Source: Acanthaster planci | Taxonomy: Eukaryota; Echinodermata; Asteroidea; Valvatida; Acanthasteridae | NCBI RefSeq assembly: GCF_001949145.1 | Contig: NW_019091476.1 | Location: 1,256,858 to 1,320,857 of the forward strand | DNA: 64,000 nt | Direction of reading: 5' to 3' | In this document: positions 12,361-25,627 of the stretch, one piece after another | How the letters are laid out: each line of letters opens with the position of its first letter | Position numbering within the stretch: the stretch's first letter is position 1 | The notes under the pieces: model-generated | The model's database searches: none | Told to the model about the DNA's origin: nothing | What the model saw: only the letters and a program-made list of their open reading frames with translations | Made by a program: the position numbers and the translations under genes

Positions 12361-14568
12361 ACTCCTTTGTTAGTTTGTTCTGGTGATCGATCCCATTTTC
12401 CACCCTTTTGACCAAAATTCAGGTTCAAATTTGTCGGGACATGTCGCCCTCCTGTTCCAATCGCAGCCCTCATCCTCTCGAAATACTCCACTGAACAAAC
12501 CTGTGTTTTCTTTTAAGTTTATTCAGTCCAACCACTCGGTTGGTATGGTTATATTCATTGCAAAACTAGAGAATACATTTGGCAAAATAGGGAAAATTAG
12601 TGATTTTGTAGACTAAACCATGTCACATGTCTACATGGAAGGCATAAGTAAAGATGAGTCATATAGTGCATAAATTACATTTAAAATCTAGACGTCTTCA
12701 GCCTCTTGGAAAAAAGCATTAAGTTTTGGAATTTGTGGAATTGTAGATGAATTTTTAAACATTGCATTTATCGACTTCTAGGATATAAAATTTGGCCAAA
12801 GACTTTGAAGGTTTGGATCATGTTTTGATTTTAGATGGTCACTGGGTTTAGCTTACTCTGAGATGATCGAGCTACTACTACCCGAGGAACAGTGCTCTGG
12901 CCACATGACGTACTGAGACTGGGCAACGGGCGAACAGACGCAGCCTACCCTGAAGCTCTGATACAGTAGCCAATCTCCAGTCTACACGTAAAACTCATCT
13001 TAAATACACTATTTGAGTGTGTATACGGTAGCCAGTTTGGGCCGGTAAAATTCTGTATTTGCATTTGAAGATGACTTGTTAAGTACAATATTTTTTTAAA
13101 CAGTCATAGAGCAAACAAGAAACTGTTTTGAGAACTTCGAAATAGGAAACTTCTGGAATATAATACTGTGAAGTGATAACAAGCAAAAGATATTGAAGTG
13201 AACAAGGTAGCCCACGACAGAAGCGGAATTATTTTTGTGATATTAGAAACTTCATTTATTCCAAAACCTTGCAGTGCCAAATAAGCCTTATGTTTGATTT
13301 TTTAAGCTTTGAATGTTGTACATGTACTTCTTGTGAATATTGAAATATAAGTGATTTGCTGGTTTTCAATTGTACAGTCTCTGTCCTTGGTTCTTTCATT
13401 TTGGTTTCTATTCAAATTCACGTATTTGAACCGGGCTCAACCGAGGAATATCACTAGTCACATTTAGAAATTGTTAAAAATTTAAATCTGGTGGTGACAG
13501 ACATTTTACCTCACCAATGTCCTGCAAAGAGACTGCTCACATGACAGGGCAGTCTTGACTTTGGCCACATTGATGCCAAGGGACTCCTCAATGGGACGGA
13601 CCAACACTGGAACTACCTAACAGCTCCTTTGGTGAATCCACGTTATTGCTCACTTTTTGTTCAGACAGTATTATATCGAAAAAGAAAGACGAACGTGGCG
13701 GCTGCACCGCTATGCGTTGTGGGAGTAGATGGAGCACTACAGTTGATATAATTTTAAGGTACAACATTTAGGTGCATGAGGTGCACATTTAGCAACTGTT
13801 TGGGGTAGCTATGCATTTACAGACCCTCCCACATGTCTGTGGGGGAAGATCATCTGCTCCAAGATGGGATGCATGGTGGTCAACATTTTTGGTGTTTATC
13901 TAAATTTGTTGTTTTTGTGAAGAGCCTTGACTGTGCCTATGGTATGCATTTATATTCACACAGTATTTTTTATGTGGTATAATTATTTGATTCTACTACA
14001 TAAATCTTGACATGTGATCAGTGACCCATCAATCAGTTGTATAAGATGAAATAATTTATAAGGGTTGACAAGCATTGCATGTGCCATGAACAGCACTGCA
14101 CTCAATCGGGCATTCTGTACACTGATTACCTCACACAATTAGTCTTTTTTTTCAGAGCCCAAAAGATTACGACAATGACAATAAGGACAAAAACAATTAA
14201 GTAGTAACAAATTTTGTATCTTACATTCTAGTTTTCATTGTGATCCCTCCAGAACCACTTTGGTAGGGAGTGCTACGTGATCCTCAATGCAATGTAGACT
14301 TGATGAAAAAGTAGTTACACGTAGGTAATGGTGTCTTGTCTCTTAACTTCAGTTAAAATCCATATGCACATCTCTAGTGTAAAAAGATGCATTGGCTGAG
14401 ATGAGGCAATCAACATCCTTGTGTAAAGGTACATGTAGATGTGTAAGTGGATCACAGCAGTATAATGCATAGAGAGCAAAACTAAGCCAATAACCTACTT
14501 GGCACCAAGTCTTCATAAGTGGAAGGATGATCGTATATCCTGACAATGAAATGTTTGTCCTTTAACAG

Positions 14569-14751
14569 GAATTTGGTGTGGAGCGTATCAGCGACTTTGT
14601 AAAAGCATATGATCTCATTATTGGAAAAGTTGTTGGCAACATCAAGAAAGGAGTGGACACAGTTGTTGATCTTTTCAATGGTGAAATCAGCATAAGTCAA
14701 CTACTTGACAACTTTGCTCGGTCATTTGACAAAATCCCCAGTTTCATTTCT
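14569..14751 (+). CDS. Exon: helical region 1
   Basis: Encodes helices such as RISDFVKAYDLIIGKVVGNI and QLLDNFARSFDKIPSF. Cys-free, with hydrophobic residues spaced every three to four positions. Such sequence is usual for amphipathic lipid-associated helices, but I recognise no family. Phase 0 at both ends. Confidence 0.8.
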
Positions 14752-15920
14752 GTAAGTATGTATAATGTATATTTGTGAGACCAATTTCTACTTGACTTAC
14801 TGTCGCTAAATATTGGAAAAAGAGTAATGCGACAGTTTTAAAGATGTAGTTCAGATGGAGATGGGCAACTTTTTTATGAAATGTCTTTGAAATGCTTGAG
14901 TTGAACAATGTAAAGCACAAAGGCCTGGTTTGTTTATTTTATGCTCTAAAGTTAATACGTTAGAAATTTAGCTTAGTGACATAAAAGATTGGTGTTCAAA
15001 TTATTATTTTACATATATAATGACCATTCGCTGCTATAGCATGTAATACATACAAACAGAATGCAACTTGACCTCACACCATCAAAAAGCTCTGACAAAT
15101 GAAAAAGTCTCTAGTTATTTTATTCTACTGTTATCTATGTTATGGGCAATTTGCGCGATTGGCAACCAGATCATCTTGTTTCTGCCTCTTCGTCAAGTGT
15201 TTAGTAGGGGGATGAAACCAGACTAATGGTAGTTGCATTTTTTGGGTTCATTGTTACAGACAGTGACAAGTGCATGTACGTGCGAATAGAACTTTTAAGA
15301 AAATACAACAAAATTTAAGAATCACTGTTGATGCACGATAAAATGCTACTATTTCACAGAAAAAAAGACAGATTCAGACCAATTCTATATACATGTGTCT
15401 TTGCTAGTACGCTATGTCCTGTTAACATTTGAAATGAGATAAAGACAGACGATTTAACATGAAGATTAAAATATGTTTTGTAAGTTTCTAAAAGATTGTT
15501 GAAAATAGGCTTTACTCAAAAAGTAATATGTAGATAAAAATTCATTATTTTTCCAATTATAAGTTTTTCTTAGCTTCATGTATTGCCCACTTATTCATGG
15601 TTTTCATTTAAAAATAGCATAGAGCACCGAAGCAGATATTTTTGTTCAGGCTCAGGGGCTCTTTTATTACTGACTAGTTTGAACACCGCTGTGCAGGTCA
15701 TTAAGCAGTGGCTTGGAATTGTTTAAAATCAATGAGGCCCCTGAATCCAGACAAAAATCACAGGTTTTGCTTGTAATTGGGTTTTACTGGCAGTGTTTTT
15801 CACCAGTCCTTTGATCGGTCCTTAGATCGTTTGTGAGAAATGTCAGTAGCTTGCGGAAGTGGGGCCTTCCAGAAGTACACGTATACTGAATTGGACTCAT
15901 TCTATATGCTCTTTTCACAG

Positions 15921-16073
15921 GATTTGAGATCAGTGGCTACTAGGGCCGTGTCCCGACTGGCTCAGTTTGACCCAGCCAAGCTCCCACCTTCCTTCAGAGG
16001 CGTCATCAATGTTGTCAACAAGGCTGCTCAGCTGTTTAGTGACATCAAGACAGATGTTATGGAATTCTACCAG
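15921..16073 (+). CDS. Exon: helical region 2
   Basis: Exactly 51 codons, phase 0-0: DLRSVATRAVSRLAQFDPAK, then VINVVNKAAQLFSDIKTDVM. Continues the amphipathic helix pattern. Symmetric phase means the exon could be skipped without frameshift. Confidence 0.8.
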
Positions 16074-17157
16074 GTTAGATTATGATTTTTTACTGGCAGT
16101 AATTATTTATCAAAGTGCAGAAATGTTATTACTGCATATTTTGCAAAATGTTGTTTTTTTCCTGAATTTCGATTCCGATTTACTTGGAAATTATCAGAGG
16201 TAAATTTCATTGAAAAATATTGCACAATGATGACGTGATTAATTACAGTTAAAATGTTGTGTCTTTGTTTTGCATCTTCACGTTTAAGCTAAAATGTATC
16301 CCAGCACGCTCAAGGCAAACTGCCAAATAGTTGGATTTTTGCAGAACTTTTGCATCTCAAAATTTGTTGCAAAAAATGTATGTTATCTGGTTTCTGTCAG
16401 AGATCATTTATATAAAACTAATCAAGGTACCAAAGCTTAGCCTTAGAACAAAAGAATTGTGTGTGTAAAATCATTGTCCACCTAAATTTCCAGTTTCATG
16501 TGATTTAATTCAGCGCAAAAATTTACCGAGATTTGGCACTGGTTGATTTCAGTTCCCCAAGGGAAGTTGGAGGGGAGTTAAAATCAACTGTAAACCATGT
16601 TAGATTTGTTTTACCAAACCTCAGACATATCCAGTTGCAAGTACTGTTTCAGTAATGTGTAGCATGCAGAGAACATAGCTAGGGCTATGATAATGCATAA
16701 GTTACCTGGGAACAGTTCAGTGCTGGTACATATTTCCTGTTTGTTAAAAAGCAAGAATAGCAATTGTTACGTAATGATGAATGGACCAATGAGAGTTCAG
16801 CTTTGATCCTGAATATGTATGAGGCACCAGTGTGGTAATCATTCTTACTGACTAAACTTAAAACCTGCTGTAACAGAACTTATTCTTAACAGAACTTTAG
16901 AACTACAATACAAAATAGTTTGGGAAAATATTTACAACTGTTAGCTTAATACCTTTCCAAGCAGCTGAGTTGCACAACAAAGCAGTGACTGCTTTATGTA
17001 AATGACAAAGAAATGAATTTTTATTGTTTAGTTTGTACAGTTGGACTGTACTGGTGTTCCATGATAGAGAATTTTTGTTTAGGTCAAATGAATTTGTCTT
17101 CATTCTATATTTCAAGTTATAACAGCTCACAAATTCTGAACTTCTGTGTTTCCTCAG

Positions 17158-17300
17158 GCTGTAAGTGAGGCAATCACTGTTACTTTGCCCTTGGCAGCAG
17201 AACGGATCTGGAAGTCTATTGTTTCAGTTGGAGAGTCCATGATGGACTTATTGAAATCTCCACTGAAGGCCATCGGTGACATGTTCAAAGGAATCCTCAA
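17158..17300 (+). CDS. Exon: helical region 3
   Basis: Starts after tgtttcctcag with AVSEAITVTLPLAAERIW and ends SPLKAIGDMFKGIL; the donor GTAAGT splits an Asn codon (phase 2). Hydrophobic helices with regular Lys/Met spacing. Confidence 0.8.
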
Positions 17301-18728
17301 GTAAGTTCTCATGTATTTACGGGTTGAGGGTTCTCAAGATGAAAAATCTGCCTCAGCAGATAGAGTTAGATAAATTGCTCAGAATAGGGCCATGTTTCAA
17401 CCTTTGTTACTGCGTTTGTGTGTACTTATGGGCATGTCATGCCCAATGATGATAATGTCACATTTCAGATGTGAATAGGACACTTTACAAAGAGCTGCAT
17501 CTGACACTTGACGCTCGCTTAATCATATTGTTGTCAGTTGTCAGCGGCCAGATTCTTGATGTCTTTTTGACTAGTGAGGTATACATTTTACTCTACTGGG
17601 TTCTAAATTAAAAAACAAATTCATGACATTGGTAGTCATCAACAGTTTAGGCTATTAACATGTACATTTACTACTGTAAGGAGAATTGGTAATGCCACAA
17701 TTCCAACTTAACCACTTGCTACCGGGGACTCCAATTTTGGGCACTGTGTGTTTATACGCGTGGCCGGGTCTCTGCCAAATCAGACAAAGGGAACTGGGCC
17801 TTGTAACAAAAGACCATACTCGGAATAAAAGACCAGGCTGCTGGGCATTACCAACATTTTTCACTCTCAATAGTGGAGATAATGCAGCCTTGTTTTGAAA
17901 CAGTATACCATGGCTTGGGTCATTTAGTGGGAGCGATTACCACCAGGGACAAAAGCGCTCCACCACCGCAGTGATGAGCCACACAGTACCACTGCACAGT
18001 AATCTGGCCCCTACACAGTGGTTTAAGACCCAGACATTCGTCCTGATTCATGTTTTTCAATTTTCAACAAAAACCTTTTCATTAGAGTCTGAAAATCAAG
18101 TTTTAAGTGTAAAAATTATTTTAAAATTTCATGTTCTGATTCTGAGATATAACAGTTTTAACAGTCTTGGGATGCTATGTGTTCCTTGGGTAATCAAAAC
18201 ATATCCCACTTCACAGCAGTCAAGAATTGTTAATTCATAATCCATTTGTAAGTACTTGGACATTGCCATTTCTTCATGTATCTTTAAGCTTGAAGCTGAG
18301 ACATACTAAATACTAGACAAGCAACATGTAAAAGAGGACAGCCTGCAGTGTAAGTTCTGAGAGGAATATTCAAAGGCTAATACTTCATGAAAAGTTAATT
18401 GTTCAGCAACTGGTAAAATGTAGTTTGGAGGTCAGGTTTTTCCTCTTGACTCTGCTAGATAAGAGTTTCCTTGGGCTCTGTGAAGTGGTATTGAAAGTTA
18501 GTTTTGATTACAGGTGTTTTGCTGCACAGGATTTCCCTGATATTTTTCTTGAAGAAAGAAGTCGCTATACACTAATGATTTAGGACAGTGTGCTTGAGAC
18601 CCCATAAGTGATTCTCTAACCGTACTGCCACACACAGTTACTATTGAATGTATATGAACGCCCCACATTTATAACATGGTGTACATGCTTCTTCAAATTT
18701 GTCCCATTCTTTTGTTTTTATCAAACAG

Positions 18729-18799
18729 CATTAAACTGTCAGTTGATGAAATCAGAAATGCCAAGAAGCAAATACAAGAAGCCCTCTTCTTCAAAGGAG
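18729..18799 (+). CDS. Exon: helical region 4 (71 bases)
   Basis: Encodes IKLSVDEIRNAKKQIQEALF followed by FKG, a charged coiled-coil-like helix. Phase 2 in, phase 1 out. The open frame past the donor is intron read-through, since the next exon begins at a good acceptor 135 bases later. Confidence 0.75.
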
Positions 18800-18934
18800 G
18801 TAAGACACACTTACTCTTGGCTTTAATTAAACTATTTTTCATTGCATCTTCATGCGCAGTACTTTCATGGAGTGCATGTAGTAAAAAGAAATCACTCACC
18901 AAGGCTTCTGTGTTACAAATTATCTGCTTTGCAG

Positions 18935-19098
18935 ATCAGACACCCTACTGGTTTAAGCTGCCCAAGATCATCCAAGACATGCTCCAAGAGTTGGGGGAAC
19001 ACCTCAGCAACATCAGACGAGATCTTGCCACCTGGATAGATGAGGTTGACAGCTCGTCAGATCCCATCAAGATGTTGACTGGTGGCACAACAGACTCG
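18935..19098 (+). CDS. Exon: helical region 5
   Basis: Encodes DQTPYWFKLPKIIQDMLQEL, then LSNIRRDLATWIDEVDSSSD. Begins after tatctgctttgcag and ends in phase 0 at TCG|gtaatt. Acidic end after the helix. Confidence 0.8.
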
Positions 19099-21287
19099 GT
19101 AATTTTCCAGTTGCTTGTAAATGATGATGGAGAAGATGCTGTGTACTAGAGGTTTCAGTAAGATCAGATAACCTTTAATCATCTAAACTAGAACTACATT
19201 TCTTAACTGAATGCAAAATCAAACAAATGTTCATTAATTGTGTACATTTTGGATTATTGGACCAGTTTTTTTGCTGCTTTAACAAGGACTGTCAAAAGAA
19301 CATTTGCCCTCACTTGGCACATCCCCTTTGTATGACAATTTGCCTTGTGCTAAATATGTTATTGGTTCCTATATACATATAGCTTCAGTGGTTCTCTTCT
19401 GGCATTTTTATGGATGGCCTGATATAATTCATACAATGTGCACTGCTTGCATTGGTCACCAAGCATGGACAGTATTTTCAACCAGTACTCAAAAAGCATC
19501 AATTACTTTTGACATTAAAGACAAGCACTCGTTTTCCCCATACATGTAGAGGATGAGATTTTGTACCCATAAGGAACAAGCAAGTTGATAGATCCCCGCT
19601 TGTGATGTGCTATTGTATGCTTGCTAAGTTGCTGGGGAGAAGAATTTGTTACCCACAAATTTGCATGGGTCACATTTCATGGCAGCAATTTTAACATCTG
19701 CAGTCACTCTTGATTTCAGTCACCTATCCACTTCTAGAGCCAATGATTTTCCGCTATGGCGGAAAACAGAATCAACACTTTGAAACCAAATCCACTGCTT
19801 GATACGGAACTTTCCAACTAAGAATGGCTTAAAAAGTAAAGAAAACTCTCTGCAAAGTACTACAAATAAATGCCTACCAAACCCTTTTAAAATGCTTGCA
19901 TTAATGAACGTATTATGCTGGGAAAAATGCTAAATTGCACCACTCCAACACATGATTGGGTTATCCGCACTGTGCTGGTACCGATACTTGCAGGCTTTAT
20001 GGTGTGCACGAGCCCCTTGCGTGCAGCAGCACCCGGCACAGTACCGCTGCGCAGTTCGGTACACACATTGGCCACTCACACGTGCACCGTACTAGCATTG
20101 AAATCAAGGCACAAACAAGTTCATACTCACACATATGCTTGTTGCACACGCATGGAATTCAGTTTGTGAATCTGCATAGATGCCTTGAGACAAGGCTAGT
20201 AGTACCACATGGCAAAACGATGAAGCAGCAGCAGCAGCAAAATGGAAGACTAATTACATGTTTCTGGAATTAAACGAAACCTAGTAAGCTTGGTGTACCT
20301 TAGCTGAATGGGCCCTCGGAAGTGTTTGATGTAGAGTGAGGCTTTCAGTCACAAACATACATTTTAAGGCTCAGATTTAATGTTAGCTTTCTGAATTTTG
20401 TCGCACTACTGCTAAATAAGATGATGGGTCAATGTCCAACATTAACATATTGTGATCAACGACTGTTACATGCAAGACCTATTCTGTGACATCACTGTAC
20501 GTGTACTTCTATGTATTCTGATTTTATGCACAAGGAGTGGCACATTAATTGTCCGTTTATTTATTTTTTTATTCCATTTCTTTACCCAGGGTATGCCCAG
20601 ACAGTTACAAACTGGTTTCCATTGGGGCCCTGCAATCATTACAAGTTAATAAAATACATATAGTTAGAAACTCACAAACGAAAAGTAACTTTGACAAATG
20701 CGACAAACAATAATATTTACAAATACAAACCACTAAAATATGATTCACATGTGAACATTTAAATAATCAAGGCATTAATTAACTGCTGATCACGGGATGG
20801 GCGAAAACCCCGCAAAAAATCCTACGGGGGAAAAAAGAACACAGGGAAACTCCCGATTTCACTTCAACTAACACTGGCAACCAAGTTTACAAGTACAACC
20901 AAGTCCATTGATTAATCATAGTAAGTTTTTGATGATCATGGCCCGGCATGATCGCTCGCAGTGGGAAATATCAAGGGATGGGGATGCCGTATTTATTGTT
21001 TTTTTTTTTTTTAATTTTCACTACGGAAATTATACAAAAGTTGGAAACATTGCAGAGTATTTCCAAACAGTATTTGTTTCTTTTTGGGGGGGAAGGGTAT
21101 GGTTGGGCAAATGGTTTCCATGCATAGTTTAGAACTTGCTCTCCTATTTCATGCTTAGGAAGAAATGAAACGGAATTTGAATTTCCGTAGTGGAATTTGG
21201 GATTTGGTGAAATGGAAAGTACCCATTTTTGAAACGGAAAATCGTTGGCTCTACACTTCAATTTCATGCTTCTCATCTTGTATACAG
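19099..21287. other. Intron, no gene recognised
   Basis: 2.2 kb of AT-rich sequence. The stretch near 20,570-20,700 (TTTATTTATTTTTTTATTCC, then a GGTATGCCCAGACAG phrase) looks like the end of an interspersed repeat, but I cannot name it. Confidence 0.45.
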
Positions 21288-21454
21288 TTTACAGTGAGGA
21301 AACAAGTCCAAGCTGAGATTGAGTCTATCTTCCAAGACCTGATGGGTCCAATGCAGCCCGTTGCAGATCTCTTGAGTCCCTTCTTTGATCTGTGTGACCA
21401 TGTATTTCGTGCTGTTGGAGCTGTAAAGGAAGCTTATGAGACTCTCAGGGATGG
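21288..21454 (+). CDS. Exon: helical region 6
   Basis: Encodes FTVRKQVQAEIESIFQDLMG, then SPFFDLCDHVFRAVGAVKEA. Contains the only Cys of the helical region. The donor ATGG|gtaagt leaves a Gly codon split (phase 2). Confidence 0.8.
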
Positions 21455-22469
21455 GTAAGTAAATGTATGTGGACCAGCTAAATCTTCTGGCAGTGAAATG
21501 TAAAATGTGCATTTATGTCTTGTCAGTGTCTTGCTCAAAACAAATGCAGACAGAAGGTGCTAAGATCCAATCGACATAAAAGTCATTGGATAGGTAAAGC
21601 TTATACTCAAGATGATACACGTATTAGTTGAATAATGTCTTGAAGACATCATCACGCAATTTATTATCTAATTTTGATTATATATTATTTTCTTGTTTTG
21701 GTCGATTTAAACCTTGAATTTACAAGTATAGTTTGTAGCTGCGCAGAAGGATGTATAGAAGCCCTTGGGTCTGTTGTCAAATTGATGGATAGAAGAGCTG
21801 TCTATGCACTCTTTGAACGGTTTTAAATCTCAATTCATTCAAAATTGGGTCTGAAATTTAATCATTTTCTTACACCAAATATCTTTGAGTTTAAAAATTT
21901 CTAAACTCATCCACTTGCCATTGAACATTTTAGCTGCTTGATTAAAATGAATACATTTGAAAATTGTGACCCGAATACAAAACTAGATTGGGGAAAGCAG
22001 ATGATGTGCCACATCAACTTTTCAGGCTTGAAAAGGAAATCCTATTACTTAATTTTTTTTTCAACAATTTGTTTAAAAGTTGTTTTAAACATAAGTATTC
22101 TCTTACTTGCTTACCCCAAATTTAAACCTTGAATTTACAGGTACATGTACATGTGCTTGGTGCATAAGTGAACACAAACACAAATTTGTGATGCCAGATC
22201 AGATATTCGCACTGCGAATATGCAGAAGTTGAACCCATTTCAACTGAAGCCAAACTATGCTGCAAATCTCTTGTGACGACAATGTCGCTTCACTTTCAAA
22301 TTCACCTGAAGTTTGAGCCAGCCTTAAGACCTGCCATGCAACGGGCTCTCAACCAATAAGAATAGCTAAACTGTGGGTATTTTTTAAACACAAATTAAAG
22401 TCATAAGCTTGGGCATGGGCTTGGTTGGGCTATTGTATTTTCAACAGCTAATTCTTGTGTTTTTTTCAG

Positions 22470-22650
22470 ATATCGAAAGTCTCAAGCTCTTGTCATAAAA
22501 CTGTTTGGGCCCAAGGCTCATGACATATTTCCCAGGAAATATAGAGAGCCTGGATCTGGTGCCTGTGCATCTGGAGGATTCTACCCAACGGACTCTGCTG
22601 GACAATATGAACATCAGGGTGTTGATCTGGAAATACCCGCAGGGGCAAAG
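22470..22650 (+). CDS. Exon: start of LECT2-like M23 domain (HxxxD motif)
   Basis: After a helix ending KLFGPKAHDIFPRKY, the exon gives GACASGGFYPTDSAGQYEHQ and then GVDLEIPAGAK. EHQGVD matches the HQGVD motif of LECT2 and the HxxxD zinc ligands of peptidase M23; His is encoded at 22612 and Asp at 22624. The spacing of Cys, Gly-Gln-Tyr and HQGVD follows LECT2. It ends phase 0. Confidence 0.85.
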
Positions 22651-22722
22651 GTGAATTTTTTATTTTGGGCATTGAATTTAATTACACTGTACACGTATAA
22701 AGATCAAGATTTCTTGTTAATT

Positions 22723-23106
22723 AGGGTTCCTGTGGTCACGGAAACCCGGAAAAATCTTGTAAAAAAATTAGTCCTGAAAAGTCATGGAAAATTGGGAAAT
22801 TCAGGTGTCCTGGAATCCTGTTGTCCAAAAACAAAGTCAGAGAAATATTATGGAAATCAAGATCATGCAGGAGGTTATTTGTGGTAGGCCGCTTTTGATG
22901 TGATAATGGAATAATGAAGAATTTACAGGCTATCTCTGTCAGTCTTTGGTACAACGTAGCAGCATGCAGTGGCAATCTTCAGTTCATAATGCCAAACAAC
23001 TTTTCCTCACAAAATGGCTTTAAATGACATGGAAATAGTCATCTTTTAGTCCTGGAAAGTCATGGAAAAGTCTATGAATTTTGTTTTCAAATTTTTGTTG
23101 GGAACC
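22723..23106. repeat. Interspersed repeat with inverted ends
   Basis: Bounded by GGGTTCC on the left and GGAACCC on the right. Two internal phrases recur: TAGTCCTGAAAAGTCATGGA near 22,770 and TAGTCCTGGAAAGTCATGGA near 23,048. It sits inside the M23 intron. A decayed nonautonomous DNA transposon is the simplest reading. Confidence 0.4.
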
Positions 23107-23322
23107 CATGTTTAAGTATTGCAAAAAATTTCACATAGTGTTTAAGAATACATGTAGCAAGTGATATTCAGCTTCAATTAAATAAAACAGCTATTTCCTG
23201 TGTGCAAAACTTGTAACAATTGTTAGCTCAATTCTTTTCTTTAGATCCTGTTTCTGAGAACGAGCAATCTGCTGATGACTATTAAATGTACAAATGGTTG
23301 TCAATAATTTGTCGCTTTGTAG

Positions 23323-23475
23323 TTGGTGGCCCCATTTTCAGGAGTCCTTTTCAAGAGTGAGGGCAAACCCAACCAGGTGACTCTCGTCGCTGGGGGTGGC
23401 GCCTTCCGTAACATCAGGATCACCATTGACAACATTGAACCCAACAGAACTCTGTCTGAAACCAATGGAGTGAAT
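23323..23475 (+). CDS. Exon: LECT2-like M23 domain core strands
   Basis: Begins LVAPFSGVLFKSEGKP, matching 'VYAPFTGxI' of LECT2 and M23 proteins, then alternating beta strands (VTLVAGG, FRNIRITIDNI). The place where active M23 enzymes carry a catalytic His in a 'YxHL' strand reads RITIDNI here, without His. Phase 0-0. Confidence 0.85.
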
Positions 23476-24013
23476 GTAAGCTGTGGTAGTACTGTCAAAA
23501 GTTGAAGTGGTCATGTTTATTGTAATTAGACCTGTGGCTGTAAGTGGCAATGTTTGTTATTGGTTGTGATTGTCTAATTTGGACTCATCCTTGTCATCCT
23601 TGCTCTAGAGTAAATGCATTTAAAATATGCCCAAACTTTAGGTTTTCTTTACCTTGTGGTTATCAACAGAAAATCAGTTTTCCTGCATTGTGTTTGTGTT
23701 GAGTTACTTCCACTGAATACTGTAGAGTTTTTCATCAGACTAGAGGTAATGCATTAGAGGAGTTTTATCTCTAAAATGTATACACTATGTGAAAAGTCCT
23801 TATTATCTCATGCTAGTGGTTTGGATTTTCCCTTAACCCTCTTGGCATCTTTCACTAACTCTCGACGGAGTTGCACTTTAGATTGCCTGTGAACTTTGAG
23901 CACTACAGTCTGATTTGGGATTACAATCTTAGTGTGTTGAGTCCAAAAATTTCTAATGGGGTTTTGGCCCAATTTTTTAAACTGACTGATTTCTGGTTTA
24001 TTCCTTTGAAAAG

Positions 24014-24271
24014 GTGATAGCTGGCACTGTCATAGGTACTGTGGGCCAGTCAACAACCTGCAGACCATCCAACTACATCCACCTGTCCATGAAGAAACTC
24101 AAGCCAAATCGCCTGGCGTCATTTCTGGACAGTGCCCTGGATGACGATCCATCAGCTGCCCAGCTGGCGGCAAGGGAGGGATACGTGGACCCCAGCAACT
24201 ACGTGGCTAATAGACCGCTGACAATGCCCAAGTGGATTCAACAATGTGATGATTACAAACTGGTGTGGCTG
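24014..24271 (+). CDS. Exon: end of LECT2-like M23 domain
   Basis: VIAGTVIGTVGQS matches the 'V.aG..IGt.G' turn of M23 proteins. The following SNYIHLSM occupies the HxH position: the first His is Tyr (24074), while the third zinc-ligand His is kept (24080). GYVDPSNYV near the end matches the 'DPxxYL' tail of LECT2. The exon then gives a Trp-containing tail ending DDYKLVWL. Together this suggests a zinc-binding but inactive fold. Confidence 0.85.
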
Positions 24272-24381
24272 GTAGGTCCTTAATACAGAACTGCAGGTGG
24301 ATGTGTTATGTTTGGAGCCAAATTGAAATACTGTAGAGACTTTATACTCATATCAATATCATGGGGATTCCCCTTTCATAG

Positions 24382-24544
24382 GGAATGACAGTGTTGGAAG
24401 GTTCTTTACTGGGACGTAACAAGAACAGGACAGAGGATACAAGTCCAGAGCGCCAACCTCCCCCTGACATGACCACCGATAGACCTGACCCCAGCAAGAT
24501 ACCACCTAGATGGCCATCCTCTCTTGATCAAGCATTGTCAGAAG
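24382..24544 (+). CDS. Exon: proline-rich linker
   Basis: Encodes GMTVLEGSLLGRNKNRTED, then ERQPPPDMTTDRPDPSKIPP. Low complexity, Pro/Asp/Arg-rich and likely disordered, joining the M23 fold to the repeat array. One NxT sequon (NRT). Phase 0 in, phase 1 out. Confidence 0.8.
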
Positions 24545-24702
24545 GTAAAATAAAGCAACCTGTTTCATCATTACATTTGTCACCTGAAATTATTAAGATA
24601 TGGAAATACCAAGATGCTACGTACGTACCACCCTCAAAATTGCATGCGTTATTGTAGAAGCTCATATTTCTGTTTCATGTCTTGCTATTCCAACTGCTAC
24701 AG

Positions 24703-24881
24703 CCAATAAACAAGAGACTGAAGATGCACTTGGCCTCCCTCAGCCCCAAAAGGGCTCAGGTTCTCCATTCCAGAACTTCACGTTGAGGAACTTGAAGATC
24801 GGATCCATTCTGGCATTTGCCCGTCGACTTGGACTGGAAAAAACTGCAGATGAATTGCTTGCTGTTGTCCAGACAATTGTT
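24703..24881 (+). CDS. Exon: degenerate C-like module (C0)
   Basis: After a linker, ILAFARRLGLEKTADELLAV aligns with the C module of the repeats (GFxxxLGxxxGxxAIDxxL), and the D-type Cys follows in the next exon. It lacks the GDGT start. I read it as the worn C part of an ancestral repeat 0. Phase 1 in, 0 out, as for true C exons of repeats 1 and 3. Confidence 0.75.
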
Positions 24882-25627
24882 GTAAGTTTGGTCCTCTAAA
24901 TATCATTGACTAATTGGACTCTTTCAGAGTAAAAACTAATGAAATGTAAACCACCTCTTTTTAAAACTTTGTAGTCAAAATATGTACATGTACTGAACTT
25001 TTGCGTATGTAGATTTTACAGCACACTATCAAAGCTACGCAAGACAAATCTGAAGTAACAAGTGTCATCTGTGCACAGCCTACCAATTGTCTCTACCAGT
25101 GTAGAGAAAAGACCTACATAATTCCTGGTTCACATTCCATGTAAGCCAGCTTTGGACATGCCAATATTACTGAGTCAGTGTCCCCAGGGTCATGACCTCA
25201 GTCGATGTATTCCATATATTGACCATTCATCCATTCTTTGAAATTATATCATGTAATTATTTCCTTACCTGACACTCCCTCCTTAGAAGAGGTATCCATG
25301 TTCCCCAATTGAGAGGTACAAAAAATATCATTTTCTTCAACTGTAAGCTGATTCTAATCTGCTGGTTAGCTTGTAAATAAAATCGTTCTTCTCTGAAAAA
25401 TTTTTCCTGGTTCAAGTTCCACTTAAATCAACAAGTGGACAGAGTTTGGTCCCAATCTTATTCCATAGGTTTAATCCCACAAATATATTTCCCTTTTTCT
25501 CCTACCTCTAAAACTGACCATTTCTTTGATTTCTTTTTTACCTTCTTCAAATTCCATTGTACAGTCACATGAATATTTCAAGTTTGCTGTCAGAATTCTT
25601 TCTGTAACTTTTTTGTCCTAATTGTAG

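Larger units (their letters stand above)
8259..14568. other. Largest intron (6.3 kb)
   Basis: Holds the SINE-like head at 9.2 kb, the DIRS-like relic at 9.9-11.7 kb and a 40-base tandem duplication at 12.28 kb. From 12.4 to 14.5 kb I see no coding exon or element. The phase-0 exons on both sides join directly, so no missing exon is required. Confidence 0.6.
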
